From Nyssa sinensis (lineage: Eukaryota > Streptophyta > Magnoliopsida > Cornales > Nyssaceae), in the NCBI GenBank assembly GCA_008638375.1, contig CM018032.1, forward strand, positions 51,730,501 to 51,794,500: a stretch of 64,000 bases of DNA, read 5' to 3'. Positions 1-12,431 of this stretch are shown piece by piece (position 1 is the stretch's first letter; each line of letters opens with the position of its first letter). A model generated the notes under the pieces. That model saw nothing but the letters and a program-made list of their open reading frames with translations. It was not told the DNA's origin and searched no databases. A program made the position numbers and the translations under genes.

Positions 1-2502
1 TAGATGTTTTCCAGTTCATTAATATAATGCAATGAAAATATGCGTGACACACCCATGCACTCTATGCCACACCCATGTCTCGTTTATAGACTGCATCCGA
101 TGGATCCATGAGTACCAATGCAATGGCCAATTTTGGATTTTTTTACCACAGGATCTACACCCTCATAATGCATAGCACCAAGTACTCAACCCACACTATG
201 CTTTAAAGAATCACACCATGCCAATATGCCATGATTCCACCATGAAATAATGGAGTCTCACTCAAGCATTTTGTCCACACAAGAAGCATGCTTTAAACAA
301 TGCATTATACAAAAATCCATTTCTCATGTGTGCATGTCATGGAATATACATATAGTCAAGTTACATATAGTCAAGTCACCATGAAATAATGGAATCCATT
401 TCACATATTCCATTTAAACACAAACTCAAGTTACATATTCACAATCTTAACAATTCTCCAAAAACATAAATCACAATCTGCGCCAACACATGGAATATAC
501 ATATAGTCATAGCTCACATTTATCACTTGACCAAACTTTCAATAAAATAACAAGAAACACATAAGCACATAAATAATCGAACAAACATATGGATCATTAA
601 GTCAACATGGAAATTACTCCTAACTTAATCCTATTTCTTACTTAGCAAAATATCATACCTGATAGGTTTGTCTCAACCCTAAAAAGTCATGCTCGCTGTG
701 TAGCTGAACTAACAGTGATAATGTAGAAGGTCAGACCGTCTTCTCCTTGCCTTTGAGTGTCCCTAAAATCATGAAATGTAACTCAATCTATTGCTACTTG
801 AATAATGCTATTCATCAAATTTTATGCCTTTATTTCATGAGTTTCTGATTTTCTAAAATAAAATCTACCATTGGGTTCGGAATGTCAAACAAAGTCGGTT
901 TAGGCTTTCGCGGAATTCAATTTGGATATCCAGGCTAAAAAGGGCAAAACGGTCATTTTGCACTTTTACGGGTTCTTACATCTCGAGACCTCTTTTCACA
1001 AACTGGACTCCACAATTGAGTCCGGAATGCTCGAAATAATAAAAATTCACTATTTGTTTACTTTAATCGGAGTTCGTTTGACTGCTTTTTAATTCAGGGG
1101 CATTTTGGTAATTTTTAATGTTCCTACTGGTTTTTTATTTTTTGGGACCTCGTCTCATGTCACGGACCTCACCGTTGGATTCAGAATAGTTGAGATAGTC
1201 AAAATACACTAATGACTTGTCCTATTTGGACTCCGGGCCATTTTGTGATATTTTAATTAATTAAATTAATATCTTATTAATATTTTATTCTGGGGGTCTA
1301 ATTATAATAATTAAAAGTTCTGAGGGTCAAATTAAAATTTCTAAAATTTGAGGGGTTAAATCAGAATTTCTGATTTTCCTATTCTCAATCCGAATAGCCA
1401 AATAGTGGCTAAGTCCCAAAATAGGGATAAGATATCCCTATTCTTAATTTCAATTTCAATTTCAGTTTACTAAACCAGTAGCCAAACACCCCCAATCCCA
1501 TTTTAATTTATAACAGGCATCTGACATGTCTGAATGGGTCGAGTCTAACCCGACCCAAACCCAAAACCCTGAACAATCTCCTTATTCTCCGACTTTCGGG
1601 TAGGGTTCCGGCGGGTCTCCGGCGCCTTCTTCGATGCCGGCGACCTTATTCTGATCATTTTTCTCCCATTTTCTAATGCCATTTTCTTCCTCTTCTCTCA
1701 AGGATTCCAACCCCAACCCTAGTTTTTCATTTAAGCCATTAAAACTTCACGAATAAAGGGTCAAATAGCCACGGCCAACTGCCAAATCCTCATTTTTGTG
1801 GCTTGTGGACCACGGTTTCCACCCCATCTTTGTCTTAGATGCTTCCTATACTCAAGAGGAACACTTCCTCATTACTTTAACAAGTTTTCAAACACAAAAT
1901 TTCTGAAAACCGATTATCGTCCCTAACTTGCAACTCCTATTTTCTAGCTCATTTCTTAATGATTTTGGTGGATTCTTCTTGCATTAGCTTCTATTTTTCA
2001 TGTTGAGTAAAACCCAAAAATCAAATCTAACTATCATGCTTTAAAGAAATCGAAAACAGAAATGTACTAACTCACATATTTTCTGGTTTTCTCTGTGTAG
2101 CTTCTTCCTCTCCCTTTCTGTTTCAACCCTTGGATCTCTCAGTCTCCCTACGTTGCTTGCTCTCTTTCCTTCTGTCTTTCTTTCTGACTCAATGAACACT
2201 TACACATATACACATCAAGCATCCGACTGCCCCACGTCCAATCCCTCTTTTTTTTTTCCTCTCGGTTCTCCCCTTTTCTCTCTCTCCTCACACCCCCCTT
2301 TAGCTTTCTTTCTTGTCCCATGCAGCAATGCATTTAATGCATTTCTTGTGTGCTTGGTTTTTCATATATATATATATATATATATATTATATTACATTTC
2401 ACACACACACACACAACCGCACACAGCAGCACACACACATATTTAAAAAAAATATTTATATAAAAAAAAATATTTATTAAAAGAAAAATTCGGGTCTTTA
2501 CA
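1..2502 (-). repeat. 3' LTR of G1, left-truncated by window edge
   Basis: This is a direct repeat of 7580-10055: position 1 matches the sequence beginning near 7582, and both copies end in CGGGTCTTTACA before unique sequence. The 2502 position is fixed by the TG/CA terminus and the adjoining polypurine tract. The copy holds TA and CA microsatellites (about 2368-2440) and pyrimidine-rich runs that produce meaningless open frames. Positions about 860-1260 carry the module shared with other LTR families in the window (imperfect palindrome around 1003-1035 and 1165-1195). Confidence 0.93.
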
Positions 2503-2519
2503 TCCTTCCCCCCTTAAAG
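2503..2519 (-). other. Polypurine tract of G1
   Basis: On the minus strand the sequence CTTTAAGGGGGGAAGGA directly precedes the LTR start TGTAAAG. This is the expected position and composition of the primer for plus-strand DNA synthesis. Confidence 0.85.
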
Positions 2520-2663
2520 AAATTTTGTCCCGAAATTTAAAAATATACATCAATGAACAAACAACTCGGGATATCTAGCATGGAATTCGGTCTCACGTTC
2601 CCAAGTAGCCTCGTCGACCCTATGATGGTTCCAACGAACCTTGACCAAAGGGATGGTCTTGCC

Positions 2664-3707
2664 TCACAAAACCTGGTCTCTCGAGTCCAATGTCTCTATG
2701 GGTCTTTGATCATAAGAAGCGTCGCCCTCCAACTGAAGATCTACCCAATCTAGTACATGTGAGGGGTCAGGCTCGTACTTCATCAACATCGACACATGAA
2801 AAACATCGTGAACCCCAGACAATTGTGGCAGTAATGCTAGCTTATAGGTCACTTCACCAACCTTCCCAAGGATCTCAAATGGGCCTATATATATCGTGGC
2901 GATAGCTTCCCACTGCGCCTAAATCTCCTCAATCCTCGCCATAGGGCTACCTTGAGGAACACGTGTCCCCTAACATCAATTGACAGAGGTCGTCGCTTTC
3001 TGTCTGTATATCTCTTCTGGCGGCTCTGTGCTGTCAACAGACACTTCTTGATCACCTGTATCTTCTCCGTGGTCTCACAGACTACGTCGGGCCCCAAAGC
3101 AGCGGTCTCTCCCACCTCAGTCCAACATACAGGTGAACGACATGGCTTACCATACAATGCCTCAAATGGTGTCATCTCAATGCTAGCCTGATAGTTATTG
3201 TTGTAGGCAAACTCTACCAAAGCAAGGTGATCCTCCCAATTACCCTTGAAGTCCATAACACAAGCTCTAAGCATGTCCTCAAGGATCTGAATAGTACACT
3301 CTGACTGACCGTCAGTCTGAGGGTGGAAGGTAGTACTAAACTGTAGCTGAGTCCCTAAGGCTGTCCGAAGATTCTGGCAAAACCGTACAGTGAAACGTGG
3401 GTCTCTGTCTGAAACAGTGGAAACAGGAACCCCATGTAGTCGTACTATCTTTCGGACATACAACCTACTGAGGACATCTACTGAATCCGTCATTCTAATC
3501 GGTAGGAAAATGCATGGACTTCATTAACCTGTCAACTATAACCCAAACTGCATCGTGACCTCTAGGTGACTTCGGAAGACCCATCACAAAAATCCATAGT
3601 AATGTGCTCCCACTTCCACTCAGCATAACACATATTGAAATCCTTAAACATGTTGGCTTATCAATGCCAATCTTCCAAATCCATCCAAACATCATGACCC
3701 ACCCCAA
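2664..3707 (-). pseudogene. G1 integrase and C-terminal tail, frameshifted
   Basis: Three minus-strand stretches in different frames make up one integrase. The segment 3495-3707 holds the start of the catalytic core (VMGLPKSPRGHDAVWVIVD). The segment 2885-3493 holds the second catalytic Asp region (VSDRDPRFTVRF) and the Glu region (HPQTDGQSE), followed by the conserved WEDHLALVEFAYNNNYQ and the GKPCRSPVCW block. The segment 2664-2852 is the C-terminal tail with the usual HDVFHVSMLMKY motif. At least two frame changes separate them, near 3494 and 2860-2885. No N-terminal HHCC zinc finger is visible, because unrelated sequence begins at about 3708. The protein would normally insert the DNA copy in the nucleus. 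Confidence 0.9.
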
Positions 3708-4299
3708 TAGTTCAATACAATAAAATACTCAATGCTCACAATGCTACCTCAAGCCTCTCTCACGTGTGATGACCATCTAACTAACCTCAAATCAAGCATG
3801 CAATTATCTAGCAATCCATTACAATGTCATCAATATATCACCTGCACCTTAATGTAATCCAATGACTCAATATATTCCAAGTACTATAATCATCCACAAG
3901 ACATCAATAACATAATCTTAAGGTAAAGCCATCATCGTCCACTCTAGTCTATATACAACCGAGACTAAGTGTCATGCGTTAATAAAGATTAGTCTATTCA
4001 TTTCAAGCATATATATGTTAACTGGATATTCAAATGTAGACAGTGTAGTCTATGTATTCCAAATTCAAGATCTAAAACAATATATCAAGGTTCAAGGAAA
4101 AACAAAACATTAGAGTAGGTAAAAAAGAATTATCCCAATTTTCTCTAAGGTTATTCCAATTCATCATCGTTCTAGTCAACATATTAAATAAAGTCTCACA
4201 ACGATTGAGATCCTTAGTGAAACTCTTCACCAATTTCAACTATGAACATATATACATATATATATATATATATATCAATCCTTACACACAAGTATCAAA
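3708..4299. other. Non-coding filler where RT/RNase H should be
   Basis: A chromovirus should encode RNase H and the integrase zinc finger here. I see only AT-rich sequence with no protein similarity, a short TA repeat near 4255-4275 and no long open frame. It may be further leader-derived sequence too diverged to align by eye. Confidence 0.6.
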
Positions 4300-4796
4300 A
4301 CACACATACATATAAATATGTCTAAACATACTCTTATACATGCATTAATAACAGTCAGTCTATATAAAATTCATGGTCGTAGTGCTATAACGGGTAGTAA
4401 ACTAGCATGCACATATAGAATCAACAAGCAATATTCAATAGCTAACGCATAGCCTACAATATCAACATCCAGATATAAGTTCTGTCCTAAGAATATTCAT
4501 ATACATAAATAGGTACACAACTTACCATATAGGTAACTAGGTATACAATCAATCCTATGGATATTTCGGCTTATAGCCTATCTTTATAGGTAACTAAGCA
4601 TATGGTCTATCTCATAAATCACCTGGTCCACTATATAGATATAAACATCTAATCCCAAGTCATTAATAACCAAACATACTACATATTGTACAATTTCGCA
4701 CCCTATAAAGCAACAAGCACTCACCTAATCATGTAATCCAACCCAGTCCAATCAACTTAAAGTCTAACTCCTCCTAACTCATAATAAAGTCAATCT
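4300..4796 (-). repeat. Second copy of the G1 leader, in place of RT
   Basis: The stretch resembles 6730-7165, the untranslated leader next to the primer binding site. Matching landmarks in the same order are the AGTCT(A/G)TATAAA start, a CATAGT/CGTAGT-GCTATAA-like block, repeated TAGGTAACTAGG/AGATAACTAAG motifs, and the final AGTCCAA-TAACTTAA-GTCTAA-CTCCTA block. The copy joins protease-linker coding sequence at about 4797. The duplication is seen in the sequence; how it arose is inference. Confidence 0.75.
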
Positions 4797-5407
4797 TAGA
4801 AAGATCCACGAACACCTTGTGAAATAAAGAAATTATCTCCCTCAGGAGTACGCACTGTCACTCTCCCCCTGTAGCAGCCTATACTCGTCCAAATTGTAAA
4901 TAACCCATCTATCCCCAATGTAATATCAGAACTAGACATTTCAAGTAGAAGGAAATCAAAAGAAGGAATGCGGTTAGTCTATCGAGCAATCTCTACAGAT
5001 CCTCGTCAGTGTCATACCACCCCAACTGGTGTGTCAACATGTAATGACAAACCTAGCCGATTTATTTCTAACCCCAATGACATGACATGCATGGTAGACA
5101 TGAATGAATGTAATGCTCCAGAATCTATAAGTACGTTGACCCATGAACTAAAAACAAGTAGTGTACCTCGAATCACAAAAGGTTCAAAAGTAGACGTCTC
5201 AGGTGTGACCACTGCATATGCTCGACCTTGTGTGATCTGACCTTGTCTACCACCCCCTCTCAGCCCCTACTGGCCTCTGCTCCTCTGATTGGGAGCTCTA
5301 ACACTCAATGTTGTAGGTGTAGGCTGAAATTGTGGGGTAAGGGGTCTATAACCCTACTGTGGCCATAGTGGAATCGACTGGGTGAGCTGATAATACTACT
5401 GCCCCTT
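4797..5407 (-). pseudogene. G1 aspartic protease remnant
   Basis: On the minus strand, LIDSGALHSF (within 5012-5212) is the retroviral-type aspartic protease active site (D-S-G here, usually D-S/T-G) preceded by a hydrophobic strand. Further down, ITLGIDGL and the following VTVRTPEGD correspond to the conserved ILGMDWL block and the linker to RT. The frame is the same as gag. The stretch 5213-5407 connects gag to protease and is broken by several in-frame stops next to glutamines. A frame change occurs around 5000. Coding similarity stops abruptly near 4797, before any RT motif. Confidence 0.85.
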
Positions 5408-6103
5408 CTAGTCCTGATAAGTCTGCCCTTGAGGACAATCAGCCCCAACATGGCCTGTCTGATGGTAAGTAAAACAAAATGGAGGAGGTCTCCACCCTTG
5501 ACTCTGCACTGGAGGTGGAAATGATCCATGGCTAGATCCGATTCCCTGTTCCTGGCTGTAGTCCTTTTGAGGGCAAGTGGCCATCTTGTGACCAGGCTGT
5601 CTACACCAGAAACAAAGGACGAGTCCCTGGGATGTCTGTGTAGAAGAAGCACTAGCCCGGAACCTCTTCATTGGTCTCCTACTGGTGTGAACTGGGGCAG
5701 ATGTAGAAATCTGTGCAGAAGAAGCACGAGCTCGGGACCTCTTCGACGGTCTCCCCCCAATATAAGTCAAGGCCGGCATAGGGATCTGTGCCGGGGTTGT
5801 CCCGCTCAGGGCCCAGGACTCTCTAATCCCTCTAAGGTCGGCCAGCTCCCTTTCAACCCTGACAGCTCTAGTCACTACCTCTTGTATAGCATGAAAGCAC
5901 TCCTGTATAATGGTCGCCATATCTCCAACGCCACTAGTTTGCTCCAGCCCCTCCACTGGGGCAGGTGTAGGAGTAACGACCTCCTCAGTTGTGCCATATA
6001 AAGAAGTAACAGCTCGGGGCCTACCACGCCACTGTGGTGCTGTGGCCCTAGGCCTACCTCGTCTAGGTGGTCTAACCCTCGCAAGAACTCTCCTTGGTGG
6101 CAT
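5408..6103 (-). pseudogene. G1 gag, lacking the capsid domain
   Basis: The minus-strand ATG at 6101-6103 opens a 231-aa frame. It has a basic Arg/Pro-rich N terminus (MPPRRVLARVRPPRRGRPR), a short helical piece, then an S/R-rich stretch containing a tandem duplication of about 29 residues (RRP/KR.RA.ASS pattern), then two CCHC-like knuckles: CFWCRQPGHKMATC, and CFTYHQTGHVGADC in which the second Cys is Tyr. Family members are usually well over 350 aa and carry a Retrotrans_gag capsid domain between these parts; it is absent here. The frame runs into protease through a TAG at 5408-5410. Confidence 0.88.
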
Positions 6104-6804
6104 GAGTCTACAAGTCCAAGGAAAAAAATATTAACACCTCCTTTCACCTCCTTTCACATTAGACATAGGTATTTAAACGAATACTAAGTAGGTACTTGTC
6201 AACAACTCACATTTCATAAGTAACAAACATAACATGTTATGACACTTGCCTAATCAACACTTATATAACTAACATCAACCATCCCCACCCGTTGGTTACA
6301 CTAAACAATCAACACTGAGTTCTAACGCAGCCCTTCGCAAGGAAGGGATTCATTTAAACAAATACAATATACACATACTCAAGTCATGCTAGCATTCAAC
6401 TAGCCTACCAATACTCAACCCTAAGTGAATGCTATCCAAAATAATACATCTCTCCACAAAAAGGGTTTTACACAATGATATCTCTATATCCACTATCCAG
6501 TCCATACACAAAAATCTCCATAAGTCTAAATTCTTATTTTAGCATTCTGAGATCTTATGTGTTTTTTTTTAATTCACGGTTTACTACCTCGCTGGCATTT
6601 GTTCATTTAAGGTTTTATAACTTCTTTCATTATTTCTTACTTTTATAGCTAGGTGATAATCCTTCATGGATCACAACTCCTTTTGTTACTGGCTGATGGG
6701 GCACCATCCATCAATTGTAACGCAAGACTTGAGACCAATCTAGTCTGTATAAATATCATAGTCATAGTACTATAATCCATGAATACCGGGTACTAACCTA
6801 GTTT

Positions 6805-6835
<31 letters not shown>

Positions 6836-7178
6836 AGAACATCACTAATCAGATAAATAATTAGGTCTATGATATGTCTCATAAATAACTAGGCATACCA
6901 CGTACCGTATAGATAACTAAGTGCACAATCTATATCTAAAAGAACTAGGCATACGGCCTATCCCATAAAATATACGGTCTATCACATAGACATGAGTTTC
7001 TAATCTTAGTCAATCATTACATCGAACAATCACGCACTCTTAGTCAATCGGAAAGATCAAGAATAGTGCATACCCGTGTACACCAATGCAACACGTGCAC
7101 GTAAAACATACCACCTAAACTAGTCCAAATAACTTAAGGTCTAAACTTCTCCTATTGTCCCTAAGTATTCGAACCTAT
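6104..7178 (-). other. Untranslated leader of G1
   Basis: This is AT-rich non-coding sequence between the primer binding site and the gag ATG, with a TA microsatellite near 6815-6835. No long frame is present. Its LTR-proximal half is duplicated at 4300-4796. Confidence 0.8.
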
Positions 7179-7190
7179 GCTCTGATACCA
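7179..7190 (-). other. Primer binding site of G1 (initiator Met tRNA)
   Basis: The minus strand reads TGGTATCAGAGC, the standard complement of the 3' end of plant initiator Met tRNA. It lies three bases inside the LTR end (…CATGACA-aca-TGGTATC). Confidence 0.95.
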
Positions 7191-7193
7191 TGT

Positions 7194-9876
7194 TGTCATG
7201 CCCCGAATTTCCATAAACCTGGGGAGTGAATGAAATAAACAAAATAAGGTAATAATAAAGGACAATCACATGCATTCCAAACTCTAACCCAATTCATGTT
7301 CTGATACAATAAATAAGGCCTTGCCCGCTGTTTCATAACATACAAATAAACATGAAATAGTCTAGGGCTTATACCCTTGTACAACATCACAATACGCCCC
7401 ACGGGCCAAATATAGTTCCAAGTTCTTTCTTTCATTAAGACATCATCGAGTCTCATGTAGTAGAGTCATCATCTGAAATATGATATCCCACGAATGGGTC
7501 AGCTCAACTATTGGTATAACATAATGCTAATGCAAGAAACAAGATTAAGGTGTGGCATGTGCAAAGTGTACATTTATAATCTAGATGCTTTCCAGTTCAT
7601 TAATATAATGCAATGAAAATATGCATGACACACCCATGCACTCTATGCCACACCCATGTCTCGTTTACGGACCGCATCCGATGGATCCATGAGTATCAAT
7701 GTAATGGCCAATTTTGAGTTTTTCACTACAGGATCTACACCCTCATAATGTATAGCACCAAGTGCTCAACCCACACTATGCTTTCAAGAATCACACCATG
7801 CCAATATGCCTTGATTCCACCATGCAATAATGTTGTCTCACTGAAGCATTTTATCCACACAGGAAGCATGCTTTAAACAATGTATTATACAAAAATCCAT
7901 TTCTCATGTGTGTATGTCATACACATTCCATTTAAACACATACTCAAGTTACATATTCCCAATCTTAACAATTCTCCAAAAACATAAATCACACACTGTA
8001 CCAACATATGGAATATAGATATAGTCATGGCTCACATTTATCACTTGACCAAACTTTCAAGAAAATAACAAGAAACAAATAAGCACATAAACAATCGAAC
8101 AAACATATGGATCATTAAGTCAACATGAAAATTACTCCTTACTTAATCCTATTTCTTACTTAGCAAAATATCATACCTGATAGGTTTGTCTCAACTCTAA
8201 GAAGTCGTGCTCACTGTGTAGCTGAACTAATAGTGATAATGTAGAAGGTCAGACCATCTTCTCCTTGCCTTTCAGTGTTCATAAAATCATGAAATGTAAC
8301 TCAATCTATTGCTACTTGAATAATGCTATTCATCAAATTTTATGCCTTTATTTCATGAGTTTCTGATTTGCTAAAATATACTCTACCATTGAGTGCAGAA
8401 TGTCAAACAAAGTCGATTTAGGCTTTCGCGGAATTCAATTTGGATATCCGGGCTAAAAAGGGCAAAACGATCATTTTGCACTTTTACGGGTTCTTATATC
8501 CCGATACCTCTTTTCACAAACTGGACTCCATGGTTCAGTCCGGAATGCTCGAAATAATAAAAATCCATTATTTGTTTACTTTAATCGGACTTCATTTGAC
8601 TATTTTTTAATTCAGGGGTATTTTGGTAATTTTTAATGTTCCTACGGGTCTTTTATTTTTGGGAACCTCGTCTTATGTCATGGACCTCATCATTGGATTC
8701 AGAATGGTCGAGATAGTCAAAATATACTAATGACTTGTCCCATTTGGACTCCGAGCCATTTCGTGATATTTTAATTAATTAAATTAATATCTTATTAATA
8801 TTTTATTCTCGGGGTCTAATTATAATAATTAAAAGTTCTGGGGGTCAAATTAGAATTTCTAAAAGTTGAGGGGTTAAATCAGAATTTCTGATTTTCCTAT
8901 TCTCAATCCGAATAGCCAAACTGTGGCTAAGTCCCAAAACAAGGATAAGATATCCCTATTCTTAATTTCAATTTCAATTTACTAAACCTGTAGCCAAACA
9001 CCCCCAATCCCATTTTAATTTATAACAGGCGTTCGACACGTGTGAGTGGGTCGAGGCTAACTTGACTCGAACTGATCCGAACCCGACCCAACCCGAACCC
9101 AAAACCCTAAAAAATCTCCTTCTTCCTCGACTTTCCGGTAGGGTTTCGGCAGGTCTCCGGCCCCTTCTCCGGCGCCGGCGACCTTATTTCGATAATTTTT
9201 CTCCCATTTTTCAATGCCATTTTTTTCCTCTTCTCTCAAGGATTGCAACCCCAACCCTAGTTTTTCATTTAAGCCATTAAAACTTCAAGAATAGAGGGTC
9301 AAATAGCCACGGCCGACTTTCCAGCCAACTGCCAAATCCTCATTTTTGTGGCTTCTGGACCACGGTTTCCACCCCATCTTTGTCCTAGATGTTTCCTGTA
9401 CTCAAGAGGAACACTTTCTCATTACTTTAACAAGTTTTTAAACACAAAATTTCTGAAAACCGATTATCATCCCTAACCTGCAACTCTTATTTTCTAGCTC
9501 ATTTCTTAATGATTTTGGTGTATTCTTCTTGCATTAGCTTCTATTTATCATGTTGAGTAAAACCCAAAAATCAAATCTAACTATCATGCTTTAAAGAAAT
9601 TGAAAACAGAAATGTACTAACTCACCTCCCCCTTTCTGTTTCAACCCTTAGATCTCTCAGTCTCCCTACATTGCTTTCTCTCTTTCCTTCTGTCTTTCTT
9701 TCTAACTCAACGAACACTTACACATATACACATCAAGCATCCGACTGCCCCACGTCCAATCCCTCTCTTTTTTTCCTCTCGGTTCTCCCCTTTTCTCTCT
9801 CTCCCCACACCCCTCTTCAGCTTTCTTTCTTGTCCCATGCCGCAATGCATTTAATGCATTGCTTGTGTGATTGGTT

Positions 9877-9915
<39 letters not shown>

Positions 9916-10055
9916 TACATTTCACACACCCATATGTACGGTCAGCCCTCACACACACACACACACAGCTGCACACAGCAGCACACACACATATTTAAAA
10001 AATATATATTTATATAAAAAAAATATTTATTAAAAAAAAAATCCGGGTCTTTACA
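7194..10055 (-). repeat. 5' LTR of G1 (2862 bp)
   Basis: Plus-strand limits are TGTCATGCCCC at 7194 and GGGTCTTTACA at 10055. The sequence is a direct repeat of 1-2502 with small indels, for example an extra block around 9945-9970. It contains the shared LTR module twice (near 8520-8550 and 8680-8710) and TA/CA microsatellites at about 9881-9990. The start of copia-1 sequence follows immediately at 10056. Confidence 0.93.
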
Positions 10056-10292
10056 TATACTGTTCTGTGATACTTTGAAAAACTTCACTGTTTTATAAAC
10101 ATTGAATTTTTAAAAAAATTTAAAACGACCTTCTATTTCTGTTTAATAAATTGTTTCTATTTAATAAAGTAAGATGTATTTAGTAGACTTTGTTTCTAAT
10201 TTACAATTTGGTTACTTCAAAAATTCAGTATTCTATTTCACATTTTTATCTATTATGTAGAATTGAGAAAACTTTCTATTTTTGTAACAAAA

Positions 10293-11140
10293 ATAGCTTC
10301 TACAAGCACTACACCTACCATGAATGTGTCTCATGAGGAGAAGCCCAAAAAATTCAATGAAACGGATTTTAAACGTTGGCAACAGAAGATGCTCTTCTAT
10401 CTCACAACCTTGAATTTGGCAAGGTTTCTTCATGAAGATTCTCCTATACTTGTTGAAGGAGAAAGTGATAAGGAAAAAGTGGCCGCTGTTGATGCATGGA
10501 AACATGCAGATTTCTTGCGTAGAAATTATGTCTTGAATGGATTGGATAATACATTATATAATGTAAATTATTCAATCAAAATGGCAAATGAACTATAAGA
10601 ATCTTTGGATAGGAAATACAAAACTGAAGATGCAAGGATGAAGAAATTCATAGTTGAAAAATTTCTTGACTACAAGATGTTAGACCATAAAATAGTTATA
10701 AGGTAAGTTCAAGATCTACAAGTGATCCTCCATGACATCCATGCTGAAGGAATGTCTCTAAGTGATTCATTTCAAGTGGCTGCTATGATTGAAAAATTGC
10801 TACTATCATGGAAAGACTTTAAGAATTATCTCAAGCACAAATGCAAAGAGACGAATCTTGAAGAATTGATAGTGAGACTAAGAATTGAAGAAGACAATTG
10901 AGGATCTAAAAAGAAGAATGGAAATTATTCCGTGGGGGCTAAGGCAAATGTTGTTGAACAAGGCTTAAAGAATAAAAGGAAGCATGAAGGTGAAGGTCCT
11001 TCTTAAGTTTCTAAGAAGTTCAAAGGGAAGTACTACAATTGTGGTAAACCCGGACATCGTTCAAAGGACTGTCGCAAACCAAAAAACTCAAAGAAACAAA
11101 ATTCTCAAGCAAACATAACAGAATGTGACAAGCTTTTAGT
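10293..11140 (+). pseudogene. copia-1 gag
   Basis: The frame reads …STTPTMNVSHEEKPKKF then FKRWQQKMLFYLTTLNLARF, the classic copia UBN2-type gag N terminus. The expected start codon appears as ATA (codon before GCT TCT ACA, near 10293), so initiation is lost; the next ATG is at 10320. The first long frame stops at 10596-10598, where TGG is expected. The zinc knuckle CGKPGHRSKDC is visible around 11040-11080. Further stops lie near 10704, 10900 and 11006. Gag would package the element RNA in cytoplasmic particles. Confidence 0.88.
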
Positions 11141-12431
11141 TGATATTGGTGATATGAATCTTTCCGTTGTTATATCCGAATGTAACTTGGTGGAAAACAC
11201 CAAGGAATGGTAGGTAGACACTAGGGCTACTCGCCACATTTGCTCAAACAAATGGATGTTCTCTACCTACAAACTTGTAGAGCACCAATAACAACTATTC
11301 ATGGGTAATTCTTCGAGCTCCAAAGTTGAAGGACGTGGAAATGTAATACTGAAAATGACATTTGGCAAAAAACTCATTCTCAATGATGTGCTTCATGTGC
11401 CTGACATTTACAAAAACTTAGTCTCTGGATCATTGCTTAGCAAGAATGGATTCAAACTAGTCTTTGTGTCCGAAAAATTTGTGCTCACTAAGAATGAGAT
11501 GTTTGTGGGAAAGGGTTATTTCAGCGAGGGGCTCTTTAAGATGAATATTATGACTATTGTACCAAAATCTATTAATAATAATATTAATTTTTCTGTTTAC
11601 TTGCTTGAGTCTTGAAACATTTGGCATGCTAGATTAGGACATGTTAATTATGATACTTTACGTAGATTAATTAATTTAGCATTTTTGCTTAAATTTGATA
11701 TTAATCTTAATCACAAATGTGAAACTTGTGTAGAATCTAAATTGATAAGATTACCCTTCCATTCTATTGGAAGAAGCACTGAATCTTTAGATTTAATTCA
11801 TAGTGATATTTGTGATTTAAAGTTTGTGCAAACTAGAGGGGGAAAAAATATTTTATTACTTTTATTGATGATTGCACTAGATACTGTTATGTATATTTGC
11901 TAAGAAGCAAAGATGAGGTCATAGAAATGTTCAAACATTACAATAATGAAGTTAAAAATCAACTTCGCAAAAAGATTAAGACAATAAGAAGTGATAGAGG
12001 TGGTGAATATGATTCACCTTTTGAGGAGTTCTGTTCAGAACATGGAATCATTCACTAAACTACCGCTCCTTATTCACCTCAATCCAATGGTATTGCTAAA
12101 CGCAAAAGCTGAACATTAAAATAAATAATGAATGCTATGTTGTTAAGTTCTGGTTCACCCCAGAATTTGTGGGGGGAAGCTTTGCTTTCCACAAATTCTA
12201 TTCTCAACAAGGTACCTCACAAGAAAACTTATAAAATACCTTATGAATTATAGAAAGGTCACAGACCTTGCTACAAATACTCAAGAGTGTGGGGTGTCTA
12301 GCAAAAGTAACAGTTCTTAAACCTAAAAAGGTTAAGATAGGACAAAAAACCATTGACTATGTATTCATTGGTTATCCAAATAACAGTAGTGCGTATCGAT
12401 TTCTTGTTCATAAATCTGAGATTCCTGATGT
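11141..12431 (+). pseudogene. copia-1 protease and integrase N-terminal half
   Basis: The protease site is degenerate: W-stop-VDTRATRHIC near 11207-11245, where D-T-G-A-T/S is expected. MGNSSSSKVEGRGNVILKM and LNDVLHVPDIYKNLVSGSLL (11301-11480) are the conserved protease tail. The GAG-pre-integrase zinc region follows (WHARLGHVNYDTL near 11622; CETCVESK near 11721), then the integrase start LDLIHSDICD (about 11790). The Asp-Asp-Glu core is scrambled by stops and frameshifts between 11880 and 12250. The open stretch 12268-12431 (KVKIGQKTIDYVFIGYP) is the integrase C-terminal GKGY-like region. It ends where the CACTA inserted. Confidence 0.87.

Larger units (their letters stand above)
1..10055 (-). 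mobile_element. Ty3/gypsy LTR retrotransposon G1 (chromovirus, Tekay/Del-like), defective
   Basis: Two long direct repeats (1-2502 and 7194-10055) flank an internal region of about 4.7 kb that reads on the minus strand in the order leader, gag, protease, integrase. The LTR starts TGTAAAGACCC and ends GGGGCATGACA on the minus strand. A Met-tRNA primer binding site lies 3 bases inside the 5' LTR and a purine-rich tract abuts the 3' LTR. Integrase sequence such as RLHGVPVSTVSDRDPRF and HPQTDGQSE is typical of plant chromoviruses; Tekay/Del is the best match from memory. The element is dead: gag lacks its capsid domain, RT and RNase H are absent, and gag-protease carries several stops. The left end lies outside the window, so the target duplication (TATAC expected from 10056-10060) cannot be checked. 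It is inserted in the 5' part of copia-1. Confidence 0.9.

Noticed and set aside
2153..2446. Frames shared by both G1 LTRs (also 9671-10033)
   Set aside because: They consist of CT-rich sequence, TA repeats and CA repeats, and differ by indels between the two LTRs.
10056..10262. Possible 5' LTR end and primer site of copia-1
   Set aside because: I could not find a TGGTATCAGAGC-like site or a second copy. The sequence is only AT-rich leader.
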